DNA of 64,000 nucleotides from Gnetum montanum (GCA_015680685.1 MNCI01030629.1:832-64831); one strand, 5' to 3'. Counted from the stretch's first letter, positions 37,417 through 50,333 are shown. Notes: a model not told the origin generated them from the sequence alone. Program-made: numbers and translations.

Positions 37417-37960
37417 TCTACCATCCCTTAGAATAGAAGGTCATATAGGCATCAAAGGTGTAAATGTCCTTTTCATCTCCCAACTTACATTAAATAATTT
37501 ATCTACTTATGGCAACAAGGTAGAGGGCATCAATATAGATTGGCCAAGTGCAATTTTTTTTGATGGCATGTTGGACAATGGCAAGAATTTTATGTGTGAG
37601 TTGGAATGGCAGGATGCAAGGGATTCCTTTAAAAAAGATTTCATTGTGATGTTGCCAAAATGACCATGTAATGACAACCTACTAGGCTATCATGTGTTGC
37701 TCATGTGAAAGGAGATCATAAGTTAGCATGATGGCAAGATTTGCATTAATGTGTAGGATATCTTATGTAGTCATACAAAGTATTGTGACTATGTGTAGTT
37801 ATGGAAAAGATGGAATGCAAACTCATTAACTACTTTGTAGAACATGCATTGGCTCTAGTTGTAGAACTCATAGTGGCAAAGATTTTCTCATGTAAGGATG
37901 GTATTCTTATGAATGAGCTAGACAAAGATCTAGATGCATGGCACAATTAGCTTTATGAGT
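37417..37960. other. Decayed, unidentified repeat (right part)
   Basis: Continuation of the sequence left of the solo LTR. The longest plus-strand frame (to 37663) runs out of the LTR into this part, so its N-terminal half is not real. Later frames are short and stop-ridden. Confidence 0.4.
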
Positions 37961-37969
37961 CATGTTAGT

Positions 37970-39830
37970 TCATAGAGTTAGGAAATATTAGTAGAACAAA
38001 AAAGTGATTCCACAAATTGGTTCTACAAGCAAATAGTTCCATGATCCACATCAACTCTTGGTCAATAAGTTCATAGAATTCAAGAAAGTATGTAGAGCCA
38101 AATATTAGTTTTACAAATAACTTTTTAATTAGTTCTATCATGTCAGCAAGATGGAGGTTAAAGATTGGCTTCACATTATTATGAGATTTAATTCTATAAG
38201 AGAATGTTAAATTTTAGTTTTACAAGTAAAACCCATATGGGTAAAGAAATCTTGTTAAAGAGTCAGTATCTCATGAGGTTATAGAATTAATTCAAAATTT
38301 TTTTTGTTATCAACTATGTAAGATTTGAGAAGGCAAGCTTTGTAGAACCAAAATTTGGTTATATGAATGAGCTTCAAGTTGGTTCTACAAGCCATGTCAA
38401 AGCTTTTAAAATATTTAAAGCTCAATAATGTTTTTTCTATAACCATTCTCATTTTTAACTCTACCACATCAACACTAGATGAATGAGTGAGCTTGTAAAG
38501 TCAAAAATCGGTTCATAAGGAAGTCTTAAAAGGCTCTACCATGTCAACACTTGAAGATAGAGTGTGTAAGATGAATAGAAGGGGGGAAAGAAGTGTAGCT
38601 TGTAGCACCAAAATTTGGTTCTATAAGCAAGCTCATTTCTTAGTTCTACCATGTTAGCATTGGACTAGAATAGGTTCGTAGAACCAAAATTTAGTTATAT
38701 TAATAAGAGCTAAAGTAGTTCTACTATCCACATCAAAACCAAAAAGAGCTTTTCTTCAAAAATGAATATATTGGGCCCACAATAAGTTATGGATTTTATT
38801 TGTGCACATGCTTATTATACTTTTTTAATCCAGCTTAGCATATCAAAGATTAAGCAAGGCTCCACATAAATAAAGTTTAAGGAGTTTAAAATATAGTATA
38901 ACTTATGGAACCAAAAATTGGTAAAGAAGCTCTAAAATAATTCTTCCATGTCAGCTAAATGAGCAAGTGAACTCGTAGAACCAAAATATGGTTCTATGAG
39001 CAAGCTCTAAAATGATTCTATGAACCACTTCAGCTTTTGAATAGCACAAGTTTGTAAAACTAAAATATGGTTCTACAAGCAAGCTTTAAATGATTCTACA
39101 AGCCACATAACCTTTTGAAATATAAGTTTTTTCCAAAAGCTCAAACGTGGGACCCACTATGAATTATTTCACACATGTCCCATTGTAGTTTAAATCCAAT
39201 TTAGCAAAGTTTAGCATAAGAAATCTCTTTAAAGATCAAAAGAGAACTTAGAAGTCATGTAAGCTCAATATATAAAAAGAAGTTCGTAGAACCACAAAGT
39301 GGTTCTACCACATTAGCTTATGATAAAAAGAAGAATTAGTAGAATCAAAGGGAGGTTCTATGAATTAGTTCTACGCGCTATTGAGATGCAAAGAATCTCT
39401 AATTCGGGAATTTGAACATGAGATCCACTACGAAGTAATGAATAGTATTTATGCTTATGATTAATTCCAATTTTTATTCAACTTAATAAATCTTAAATTG
39501 CCAAGGAGAGAATTAATGAATATTTAAGCCTAATTAAGAGCCACATAAGCATAACTCTTGTAAAGAGAAAATTTGGTTCTACAAAAAGTTCATAGATTTT
39601 AAAGAGTGGTCAAGTTTCAAAGAAGATAATCACATGGAGAAGCATAGAGCTTCACATCAACACAAGTTTGAAAATTGTTATGAAGCAAGCTCTTTTTAAA
39701 GATTAATTAAAAATGCTCCTACAAAATGATTTAAGCTCTAAATCCAATTGTCACATTAGAATAAAAATAGTTGAACGAGCTTGTTAGTAGAATTGAAAAC
39801 CAATTCTACAAAATGGTTCTACTTATATAT
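37970..39830. repeat. Family of about eleven imperfect palindromic repeats
   Basis: A degenerate unit recurs about every 60-250 bases: GTAGAACCAAAATTTGG followed by TTCTAC, then AAGCAAGCTC, about 20 bases, then TTCTA and a CATGTCAGC-like end. Clear units start near 38092, 38342, 38605, 38680, 38903, 38975, 39053, 39285, 39335, 39550 and 39785. The core is self-complementary (TAGAACCA against TGGTTCTA), so each unit can fold into a hairpin. No open frame runs through it, and I do not recognise the family. Confidence 0.8.
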
Positions 39831-41183
39831 CATATTAGCCTAATCACTCTTAATCATTTTTAAACAAGTTAAGAGCAAGATTAACAAAATATGAGCATAG
39901 CATTTAGATACAACTATCCATATTAAAGCCTAAAATCATGAATAACATTGATAGAGTAGCTTAGTGAATCAAAGGCTTATAACATGTGTTAGAAGATGAT
40001 TCAAATAGCCTATCTTCAAGGAAGTGAATTAAAAAAAAAGTTTCATGTATTAATTAACAAGGCCATGATAAATTTTAAATTGTAGAGCCACATTACAAGC
40101 ATAGAGAAAAATTCCTTGAAGATCTTTGAATTTCAACTCAATATTTCTTACAAAGAAAAAGAAGAAGCATCGTAGAAGTTCTAGGACATTGAAACTTTCA
40201 ACTTCTCAAATTACGTGCAACATTTTAAGCTCAACATATATCAACTATGATAATGCAGTGATGTTGAACACTTGAATTTTGAGCAAGAGGAGAAAGAATT
40301 GTTTAGATTTTATGTAAACCATGATTTGATAGAAAAAAAAGAGCTGAAAAATTTAGAGACAATGGAAGACTAGCTAGAAGCTTATGAGAAAATAGGCCTT
40401 CATAAGCTCAAACCTAGGACTAACATTAAAAGAGATCCCATAATCATCTGATAGTTGAAACCATGTATGAGAAAGATAAATTCCACTTCAAAGGAAATAC
40501 AGAATGCTTCATCGACATTAGTGTCAGGAATGCATATGAGCTCTATGATTTCATAATGCCTGAAATAACAAAAGTCAAAGCTCATCAATACAATAAGAAA
40601 ATACTTAGTAGCAAATTTTAGGCACACCCAATAATAGGAAAGGTCTTTATGCTCTTGCTAGCATAACTTGCTAAAGCCTAGGGATATTGAAATGCTATTC
40701 CAAAAGCTATAGAGCTTAGGTTCCCTCATAGAATCTTTATTTTAGCTTTGAAATTTGTTCAAGATATAAGATAAATCATGTTGCTAATTATCATGTTTGG
40801 GCCTATGTAGCTTTAGAAAATAAGAGAAATTTTTTTCCTATATAATATATGAAGGACATATTATAACATAACTTAGTAGAGAATCATGAGCATGGGGCTT
40901 AGTTAAATTTAAGCTTATTTTAATGGACTATCTATTAAATGAGATTTTAGAACTAGTAAGGACAACTCTAATTTTCATTGGGTATGCATCACAATGTAGA
41001 GCTTGCCTTGAAGATCCCTATTATGAATTTTTCCTAGTCATATACCAAAAGAGCTTTGATGAATTTTGCATATATTCTCATCTATTTGAGTTCATTTTAG
41101 CAACTTTTCCACTATGGGTAGATCAAAAAATCATTAATTAAATAAAAAATAAATTCCTTGGAGTTATTTTTCTACATGTCTAT
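39831..41183. other. AT-rich sequence, no gene seen
   Basis: No repeat units, LTR or recognisable coding sequence. Short ORFs at 40400 (minus) and 40923 (plus) have no homology I recognise. It ends at the LTR of the Athila element. Confidence 0.5.
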
Positions 41184-42070
41184 TGATGAAGTGTCATAAA
41201 GTCAATGCGTCGACTAGGCCGTGTATACGTGGCCTCATCGACGTAGCCTCCCTACGTCGACGTGGCCCCGTTTATGCAGCCACCTATCTCGGCCTATAAA
41301 TAAGAGGGCCTTCTGCCTCATTTAGACATCTTTTAGTTAGTTGTAGAGAAGCTCTTGAAGTTTGTTCATGCAGGAGATAGAATATTTTCCAAGTGCCTGC
41401 AGTAGGTGTAAGAAAAGTGATTGGCTCTTTATTCGAGTGTTGATGTATCTGAGCCCATTGGCATGATGACAATAAAGATGAACTATTCAAGTATTCCTTG
41501 TAGCATTTGGACTTAGCTATTTTATGCATTCAATAGTTTAAGATGTTTATGCTTTGTTAATTACTTGTTAATTACTTAAGTTTCTATTATTGTTATCTTG
41601 ATTGCTATCACTTATTCGTAGTTCGTAAAGGCCATAAGTACGACCTTCTCGAATGTAAATCAAACACTTGGTAAGCCCAGTGACGCTTAATGTCTGGTCA
41701 CCCAGAAGTGTTAGGAGATGCTCAAAACATGTTTAGAAGATGGGACTAGATACTTATGCTAAGAATAGTTAGAATACAAGTTAGGATAATTAGAGATTAA
41801 ATAATAGTTTATTCCTTACTTTTCATACCTTAATTAGCTACCAAAAGATATGTAAAAAGATATAAAAATCATTAGCCTTAATCTCACTTAACCATCGTAA
41901 TTAGAACATCACAAGTAAGATTAGGAAGATAGCGACCGTTCTAACTCAAGCGTATCACTGGTTAGGATCTGGTGTATGTCAAGTGCTTACAGTCTATGGA
42001 ATTCAACCAAGTCGCATGTAAATGCCTGTGATTCATATGGTGGGGTGTAGGGGTACCTAGCCGCTCATCA
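41184..42070 (+). mobile_element. 5' LTR of the Athila element, 887 bp
   Basis: It starts TGATGAAGTGTC and ends CCGCTCATCA. TATA motif CCTATAAATAAGAG is at about 41295, with GACAATAAAGATGAAC near 41470. It matches the other LTRs of the window in R/U5. Its U3 differs: in place of GATATC palindromes it has GTATACGTGGCC and CATCGACGTAG motifs. Confidence 0.88.
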
Positions 42071-42092
42071 TTAGGACCATTGTCAGGGACTG
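42071..42092 (+). promoter_or_regulatory. Degenerate primer-binding site
   Basis: Directly after the LTR comes TTAGGACCATTGTCAGGGAC. It resembles the plant gypsy primer-binding site TGGCGCCGTTGCCGGGGA, complementary to the 3' end of tRNA-Asp as used in Athila elements, with several substitutions. Confidence 0.55.
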
Positions 42093-42199
42093 TTAAGTCT
42101 TACATGCATCATCTAACCTTAGTGAAATTATCATTCAAGTCATTGGAATGGACCCAGGATAGAAATATTTACACACGCTATATGGATTAAAGTTAGTAG

Positions 42200-44500
42200 T
42201 AAGGTACATCAATTACATGGACCATCTAACGTCCCATATGTCTTCTCACAAGAGGGAGATATCCACCCCACTGGTGCCACAGGAGTGTTGGGTGGTGTAC
42301 AAGCATCTCGATGAGTATGTCCCTGATTTCACATTCATCCTACATCAAGATGAGCATCTACAATGGTGGAACATGAAGGGAAATATTGTACTACCTCCCG
42401 ACCGATCGGCTCCTGTGATGCTATTTCACAATCTTGGCAGATTGGGCATCTAGGATCGTGGGGCAGAGTATGTCATGGAGGACCATGAATACTAGGACTA
42501 TCGTTCCACTGAGGCTCAACAAGCAAGAGATCAGCAGTAGGTGGACAGATATGAACACTCAAAGGGAAAACACTTTAGTAACCCCTTATTCTCACAAGGG
42601 TTGCAGGACGATGGGGATCCCATCTTTCATGACACCCATTCAACCAAACTTCCCTTGGGGTAGTAGGTTCTTCAGTCCATCATTTAGAAAAAGCCTCTAA
42701 GTGACCACAATCCTTAAGGGGATGGGGGGTCACACAGTAAAGATGGACTAGATGATCGAGGCCGTCATTAGGGTAGAGGGAGAGATCCTTCTCCTTCTTT
42801 TCCATCCTCTCACTCTCCTTATCCTTCATCTAGCTCAGGCTCTGATCATAACTGAGGTAGGAGGAAGCGAAAGGACGATGGCAAAAAGCTTCAGAAGGGA
42901 CAATGTGAGGAAGCGCGTGAGCAATCGCATGATGCTCGCCAGCATGAAAGGAGAGATAACTGGAATCATCATAGACATCATGGTCCTTAGGAGGAATATG
43001 ATTCAGATGAGCCATTGTTGGCTACCAGTAGTATGCTCTAGATCGTTGAGGCAGTTCAAATCCCTAGTAGGCACATGAAGGATAGCTGGATCAAGCACAT
43101 TAATATGAACAACATCCCCAGATTTGAAGGGGGATACAACTGTGATTCGTAGACTCACCTGCAGGCGTTCCATGATGCTTGCACCTTGCAAAACATTGAC
43201 AATAACTGGCTGAAGCTGAAGTTGTTCCCTCGCACACTCATCAGAGAAGCTGAAAGTTAGTACCGGTCCTTGGAGCCGGAATCAATCAAAAGATGGAGTA
43301 TGATGCTTGAAATTTTCAATGATAAGTATCAAACGTACTCTAGGGTGGCGAATCTGAGACGACAGATCCAAGGCTGGAAACAAGGAAATCATGAACCCTT
43401 GGATGTCAACATGAGCAGGTACTAATTGTTGCATCAGTGTCCTAGTCATGGTTACTCTTAGCGGGCATAGCTTCGCCACCTCATTGATGGGCTTTGTTTT
43501 GAAATGTGAAAGACCCTTGGCGTGTACACCCAGGTACGATTGTCAGAGCTAAGGGCCCATCAATTGCAGCACCTCATTAAACAGGTGGCTAAGGAGGAAG
43601 GAGAAATTAGAAAAAAGGAGAGTGCAGAAGAATTCAACCAGGATCCTTCCCTCAGGAAAAGGGAAGCCCGTTTTTGTGATGAGGAAGAAGAATCATCACT
43701 GGAAGTAGCAGTAAACTGAAAGACCTTACCGTTACAAAATTTTGCATCTAAAATTTTGGCAAAGGTGGATAAGATGTGGGACTCTTTGGACGAAAGGGTC
43801 CAAAGCATGTTGAAAATTGCAGAGGAGTCCAGAGGACAAGGTAATGACCATGATCGGCATAGGAAGAAGGAAGCTGAACGTGCCCAACATAAGGGTAAGG
43901 GCAAGGTTGCTGTAGCAGAGCAGGTTGTAGACTCTGACACCGAGGAAGATGATGAATGTGGCATATGTCAATATGAGCATCCTAAGGGATGTTGTCCCAT
44001 GGTGTCGCATCTTCAAGAGTCTGAAATGTACGCATTGAACCCTCGCTTGGAACAACGGCAAACACCCCAGAGGTTACCTTATCCACAAGGCAATTATAGG
44101 TGGTTCCACCAGCAGCAGCAAGGATACTATCCAAGTGGAGTGCCACTGCAATCATATGAATATTTCTAACAGTGGTAGCACCCAAAAACATGGGGGATGC
44201 CACCTCCAAGGTAGCAGTACCCTTACAAATGACCAGATCCTTATGGGTACTATGTTCAGAAACCGGTCTCTCCAAGGGACTCTTCTAGCCATGCAGCCTT
44301 TCAAAGTCATTACCACCCCTTGGAGTATTTTTGCCCTCAATCTCCATCAACCTGGGGGGAAACCCACATCTCTTCTACCCTCCATCACCTTCTCCTGCCA
44401 CTCCTCCATAACACCCCACTCAGCTGCCACTTGCACCTCCAATGTAGGGAGAGATACTGCCACATCTGCAGCAATGAAACACTATGAGGGTTGTTAACTT
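42200..44500 (+). pseudogene. Athila gag remnant
   Basis: Broken frames. The capsid-like domain is recognisable at about 43095-43470: NMNNIPRFEG, THLQAFHDACTLQN, WLKLKLFPRTLI, and the SIKRWSMMLEIFNDKY block typical of retrotransposon gag (the usual W..L..F...F pattern). A knuckle-like CGICQYEHPKGCC follows at about 43957-43995, and Gln/Pro-rich sequence after that. The segment has stops within the capsid domain and frame changes, so no gag could be made. Confidence 0.7.
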
Positions 44501-44756
44501 ACAATCGGCACCTCAGTCGAGTGGACTAGAACCCAAGCCATGGAAACGTCCCTTTTTCTGGCCCAACAATTTGAACATACCCTCGCATACACCTGTGGCC
44601 AGTGCCTTTGAACCTACAAGCGCCTCCACTATTCCACCGCTAGAGTAGCCTCCAAGCCAACAACAACAACACTCCAATGTCCAGACGGTCATGCTCATGC
44701 ATGCTCTGATCAACTAGATCAAGGTTGATCACCTTCCCCAGATATTGACTGATCCA

Positions 44757-45185
44757 GGAAGCCCCCTCATCTATCTTCAGGTGGCAGGGAACGAGCCATG
44801 CAAAGCTCTTCTGGACCCTGGGTCAGGGGTCAATTTGATCTCTCATGATATGTACAAGAACTGGAACATGCCTCCGCTAAAGAAGAGCAACATTTGGCTC
44901 GAGTTAGAAAACTAGTCCATCATCGTTCCTTTGGGATTAGTGGAGGACATTGTGACCACCGGTTGTGGGTGGTCCTACCCTACTGATTTCCTAGTCATCT
45001 GTGTAGAGAACTACAAGGGAAACTTCCCAATCATCATGGGAAGGGCCTGGCTAAGCACGGTGGAAGCACGACTAGGCCTCTGCGAGCTATCCCTTGAAAT
45101 TTCAAAGGAAAATCCTTTCGGGAAGATCGAGAAGAAACGTGTCCCATGCATCGCATATAGTGAATCAGGGTGCAACTGTGTGTAG
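44757..45185 (+). pseudogene. Athila protease remnant
   Basis: Contains ALLDPGSGVNLISHDMY, which corresponds to the aspartic-protease active-site segment, where the family has D-x-G-A/S. It then reads ...LVICVENYKGNFPIIMGRAW, the conserved FPIILGRPFL-like end. One in-frame TAG falls between them. Homology is to retropepsin-type proteases of gypsy elements. Confidence 0.7.
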
Positions 45186-45559
45186 CAATTATGGTCCGCT
45201 AAGCGGATATCTATTCAAGCATGCAATCGGTGTACCGAGGAATCACCTATTCAACAGTGCTTGTACACAGCAACCACTAATCAAGAGGGCACCCAGTGGC
45301 TGACAGCTGATCCTACTAGTAGCACATTGTGCATGGAACCATTAGAGGGGCTTGTACAAGCCTACATCGCCAGCAGAGATGAAATGGAAGAGATTCATCA
45401 ATAGGTCTCCATTGTTGACGACCAAGATGATTAGGAGAAGCTAGAAATCCATGAGAGCTTTAAATAAGAGCCCCTTGAGTTAAAGTCTTTATCGACTCAC
45501 TTAGAGTATGCATTTTTGCAAAATGGCAAGTCAGTAATCATTAATGCCACCCTTGCTTC

Positions 45560-46960
45560 AGAATAGAAGAATAAGTTGCTGGAGGTGGTACACAAATGGG
45601 TTGCTACATTCGCATGGTCATATCCTAAGTTGACTGGAGTTGATCCCAGGGTTTGCCAGCATCAGATCTATCTTGACCCTTCCATAAAGCCATGATGATA
45701 ACCACAAAGATGGTTGAATCCCAAATTGAAGCATGTTGTAAAAGACGAAATCGAACAATTGCTAAAGGCGGGATTCATCTATTCTGTCGTCGATAGCGAA
45801 TGGGTTAGCCCACTCGTTATCATGCCCAAGAAAGGTGGTAAGTGGAGGGTTTGTATTGATTTCCGGTTGCTCAATATGACGACCTTCAAGGACCACTTCC
45901 CGCTCCCATTTGTGGACTAGGTGTTGGACACCATAGCTGGGCACCACTACTACAGATTTTTGGATGGTTGTAGTGGTTATAAGCAAATTCAAATAGCACC
46001 AGAGGACCAGGCCAAAACTACTATCACTAGTCCATGGGGGACTTTTGCATACAAGAAGATGTCCTTTGGCCTGTGTAATGTGCCCGCTATGTTCCAACGC
46101 CTTGTCCTAAGCATCTTCCCGCAACAAATCGGCAATGGGGTGGAAGTCTTCATGGATGACTTCTCCACTTATGGGGCCACATTTGAAAAAGCCTTGGACC
46201 GTCTGGAGCAAATTTTGAAAAGGTGTGTAGACACCAATCTACGGCTCAATTGGCAAAAGAGCCATTTGATGGTCCAAGAGGGCATTGTGTTGGGGCATCA
46301 CATCTCACAAACAAGGATCAGTGTAGATCCTGAAAAGATTAGGATTATCCAAGGAATCACCTACCAACCAAGTACTGTCAAAGATGTTCGGTCATTCCTT
46401 GGACACATTGGTTACTATTGACGATTCATTGAAAACTTCTCGAAGATCGTCAAGTTGTTGGTAGAGCTGACAAAGAAGGACGCTCCGTCCATCTGGACCA
46501 AGGAGTGTGAGTCTGCATTCCAAGTGCCGAAACAGAAACTCATAGAAACTCCAGTTCTACGAGCCCCTGATTGGTTCAGATCCTTTCACATTATGACAGA
46601 CACATCCAACTTCACCATGGGAGCCGTGCTTACATAGTGTGATGATCAGAAACGTCCTTATTATATCCAGTGTGCAAGCCGTAGCATTGTGGGTGCTCAA
46701 TTGAACTACACCACCACCGAAAAGGAGTTAATGGCAGTGGTGTTTGCCTTGGAAAAATTTTGGCACTATGTGCTCAGATACGAGGTGTTTGTGCATACTG
46801 ACCATAGTGCTATCTAGTTCCTGATGAACAAACCAATGGTGAGCCCCCGCATAATCCGGTGGCTGGTGATTCTTCAAGAGTTTGATCTTACCATGGAAGA
46901 CAGGAAGGGGACTGAGAATGTGATTGCTGACCACTTGTATTGGTTGCGATGGGATGATGC
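45560..46960 (+). pseudogene. Athila reverse transcriptase and RNase H remnant
   Basis: Three frames in one phase, separated by stops, cover the whole RT-RNase H. RT landmarks are VIMPKKGGKWRVCIDFR (about 45815), PLPFVD (45905), FLDGCSGYKQI (45960), MSFGLCNVP and the catalytic FMDD at 46149-46160. The connection region has VRSFLGHIGYY. RNase H has MTDTSNFTMGAVL, NYTTTEKELMAVVFALEKFW, VHTDHSAI and ENVIADHL. Stops at 45918, 46419, 46635 and 46815 hit positions where relatives have Gln or Arg, for the most part. The domain order and motifs are those of Athila. Confidence 0.88.
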
Positions 46961-47029
46961 AGAAGAGGAGGATCCCTTATTCGACCAGTTTCTAGATGAA
47001 CTCCTCTTCATAGACGTGGTTGATCCTCA

Positions 47030-48330
47030 AGTACGCAAGGAATCCTCTTGGTTCCGCCACATCCTCACCTACCTCACCACTCAAGAGTTTCCAAAGGAGT
47101 GAAACCATCGGCAGAAACAACAATTTCTCCATAAGGCCAAGTGTTTCATGGAGATCAATGGCCACCTTTACAAGGTGTGCGTAGATGGCTTGGTTCAATG
47201 GTGTGTCCCTGATGATGATACGTTGCACGTCCTCCAGGATGCTCATGAGGGCCCTTTTGGGGGTCACTATGCTAGACGCTGCACTGCCATTAAGATCTTG
47301 CTTGCAAGGTATTACTAGCTCACCATATTTAGGGATGCACAATGGTTCGCCCACTCTTGCGAACAATGCCAAAGGGATGGTGGGATGACAACACGGTTGG
47401 AGGGACCTCAACAGTAGATCTAGCCACTAGAGCCCTTTGACATTTGGAGCATTGACTTTATGGGATCCATCAAACCCTTGTCAAACGGAAAGGCATACAT
47501 CATCGTAGCTATGGACTACTATACAAAGTGGGCAGAAGCGGCAGCCGTCATCAACTGTTCTTCCAACACCACCACACGATTTTTCCAACAACAAATCGTT
47601 AATAGGTTTGGAGTGCCACGTGCATTTATTTCTGATAATGGAACTCATTTTACGGGTTCACTTTTCAGAAACTCATGCAATGCTTAGGGGTAACACATAA
47701 ATTCATAACTCCCTATCACCCCCAAGCCAATGGGCAGGCCGAAGTCACCAATAGGGAGATCACCAAGATCCTTACCCGAACCATTAGCAAATACATGAGG
47801 GATTGGAGCACTAAGCTTAACAATGCCCTATGGGCCTATCACTCCACTTGGAAACTTCCTGTAGGGTACTGTCCCTATGAGTTAGTGTACAGAAAGTTGC
47901 CAACACTTCCAATTCAAGCTAAACTCCGCACACTATCCACCACCAGTGACTTAGGTCTTAACCTACTGCTAGCACAACGCGAACGACTGATCAATTTAAG
48001 TGTGCTAGATGAGAACCGATTAGTGGCCCTGTTCTCCAATGAGATCCACAAGGCCTACAACAAAAAACAACATCATCTTAGGATTCAAAAGGTCACGTTT
48101 AGATGTGGAGACAAGGTGTTATATTGGAACCCCTCACACGTATCCCAACCGACCAAGTTTCAAACATTGTGGGAGGGACCTTACATTGTCTCTGAAACCT
48201 TCCCATCCGGAGCCTTGCTCATCCACAAACCTGTGGACCCCACCAGAACACAGTTAGTCAACCACCAACAACTGAAACCTTTCCATGAACTCCACTCAAC
48301 TAGTTCAATCGCCTTGTCATCACCAGGTTG
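47030..48330 (+). pseudogene. Athila integrase remnant
   Basis: The N-terminal HHCC zinc finger is visible (HEGPFGGHYA...CEQCQRDGG, about 47245-47380). The core has AMDYYTKWAEA (first catalytic Asp, ~47510), FISDNGTHFTG (second Asp, ~47630) and YHPQANGQAEVTNREI (Glu, ~47720). The C-terminal part is intact to 48330 and contains the GDKVLYWNP and LWEGPYIVSETFPSGALLI blocks of the GPY/F-type module. A one-base frameshift lies between 47650 and 47690, and stops occur before the core (47317, 47413, 47419). The frame from 47675 to 48331 is the longest uninterrupted retroelement coding stretch in the window after the antisense ORF at 57.6 kb. Confidence 0.88.
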
Positions 48331-49932
48331 ACCATGCTCCATTTTTTGTGTCTCCTCCTTTCCACCCAATCGTGGGGGAGACCATCATCCTTACTAATCC
48401 ATTTCACTACACCCCTCCCCGTTTTTTCATTTTTTATTTTTCACCATCGTTTACGCGTTTGCACATTCTTTTTACATTTTTTCCTTTCTTTACTTATTTT
48501 TCATTTTTCATTTCTTTTTGAATGTTTTATTTTTCATGTAATTGCTAATATGTCATCTTGTTGTCTTTAAATGTCTGGTGTGGATGGTTTTTGTTGCAAT
48601 GGGTAATGTACACTCGTCCACCTAGTTGTCTAGTTTCCCCCCTTGCATGTTTCTTTTGGACTTTACGTTTGCTTTCTGCTCATAAAATCGGTAGTGAGTT
48701 CACGTCTTCCACCCATTCACCCACTCCATGGTTTTCCTTTTGTTGAGAACATGCAACCCCTTCCCTTAACAACATTTTAATGAATGTGTGACTTGTGTGG
48801 TTCCCAGACTTGGGGATGACCCAATGGTTTGAATTGGGTGTGACTTCAAGGGGAATGCAATATTCGTTGCTCTGTTATGCCCTTTGAGGTTGTTGGTATG
48901 TCCTTTCGAATTTCCTACCACTCTACGTCCTTCTCTCCATGGAAGCTTCTGGGTAGTTCGACCTTGCATAGTGTGGTCCTCACTGAAAAATCCAAAAAAC
49001 ACAAAAAAAAAACCAAAAAAAAAAGCATAAAAAAAAAACAAAAACATGAGGATTCAAAGCACACCCCTTGGTTGAATGCATGCGAACCTGCATGGGTCTT
49101 TATGGTGTGGTTCCCCCAAAAAAGAAAAAAAAACATCACTGTGTGGGAATTCAAAGCACACCCCTTAGACCGCCTCTAATGGGCCATTGTACTAGTTATG
49201 GGACTTCCTTGGTTCCCTCTAACTTCATCCCGTTCCACTTCCTTCCTCTCACGTTTGTTGGAGTGGTGGTTCTCTGTGGGGTCATTCTTGCTTCCTTAGG
49301 GGATGGTTGAGTCTTCGTTTATTGCTGCGATGTCACTGAATGCAGATGGTTTTTGGGTCTAAACTCAGGAATGGTTCTACCAGGTCACTTAACCACATCT
49401 ACACATGGGGTTTCATGTGACTGACGATTAGACTACCATTCTCTCGTCTCTCTCTCCTCACCCAATTCTCTCTGTCCCTCACCTCACTACCTGTCTTATG
49501 TCGTGAAGGTGTGTTGTAATATCCATGGGTTTCCCATGCCTTGGCGGGATCTCTTAGGTAGGAGTCTTACTTGGAAAACACCATTTCTTGGCCCCGAGGC
49601 CCATGGACCTCGGTGTTAAGGGCTATGCAGGGGCTACTATAGCTATGGCCTACTATGGGGAGGACCCACCTACATCTTCTTGGTCCTGCTTGTTAAGCCT
49701 CCCATCCTTTGGATTTTGTGGTTGACTAGTTTTCGGGTCCCATCGCTTGATTTATTCCTCGCAGAGTTCTTTTTGCGTCCCATTCTCCTATTTTCATCTC
49801 TTTTTCACACCCAATTTCCTTCCTCATATCCTTAGCCATGTCTGGGCCTCTCACGCGCTTCAACTGCCTCAATTTGGCATTTCAAATTCATCATTTCGGG
49901 CTTTATATGGGTTGGTCAATGCTAGTCAACGG

Positions 49933-50104
49933 GGCCCCATTGACACAGTCACTGCATATACGCGGCCGCATCGACGTAGTCACTGTGTATACACGGCCAT
50001 GTATACACGGCCCCATCGACACAGTTACTATGTATACATGGCCCCATCGACACAGTTACTATGTATACACGGCCATGTATATGTGGCCCCATCGACGCAA
50101 CGCC
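49933..50104. repeat. 31-bp tandem repeats with palindromic GTATAC
   Basis: Units at 49933, 49964, 50009, 50040 and 50085 (the last truncated), each starting GGCCCCAT or a variant and ending TATGTATACAC. Two 14-bp partial units (49995 and 50071) lie between them. The unit shares GTATACNYGGCC and CATCGACGYAG with the U3 of the LTR at 41184. A TATA-like motif follows at 50110, so this looks like an LTR-style promoter inside the element. Confidence 0.85.
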
Positions 50105-50333
50105 TAACCCCTATATATACCCCAATGCACTTTGCCATTTTTCATCATTTGGAGTCCAAATTGAGGGGAGTTTTTGCCATTTTTTCTGCCTAACCTTTCC
50201 CAACGCACCTACATTCTTTCGCGAGTCCACATCAACTGATCCTTGCCATTTTAAGCACCTGGAGGTATGCTGTCAGTCAGGGGGGGTGGTGCCCTTGTGT
50301 CATTAACTGTAATTAATTAATGGGTTAATTACG

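Noticed and set aside
37289-37663. 124-codon plus-strand ORF
   Set aside because: It crosses the right edge of the solo LTR at 37416.
37970-39830. CRISPR-like array
   Set aside because: Repeats are degenerate, unevenly spaced and palindromic, in a plant nuclear context.
43560-43964. 134-codon minus-strand ORF, Ser-rich
   Set aside because: It is antisense to the Athila gag remnant and its Ser content mirrors the acidic codons of the gag strand.
49747-50193. 148-codon plus-strand ORF with repeated peptide
   Set aside because: It is a translation of the 31-bp DNA repeats; the unit is not a multiple of three, so all three frames look open.
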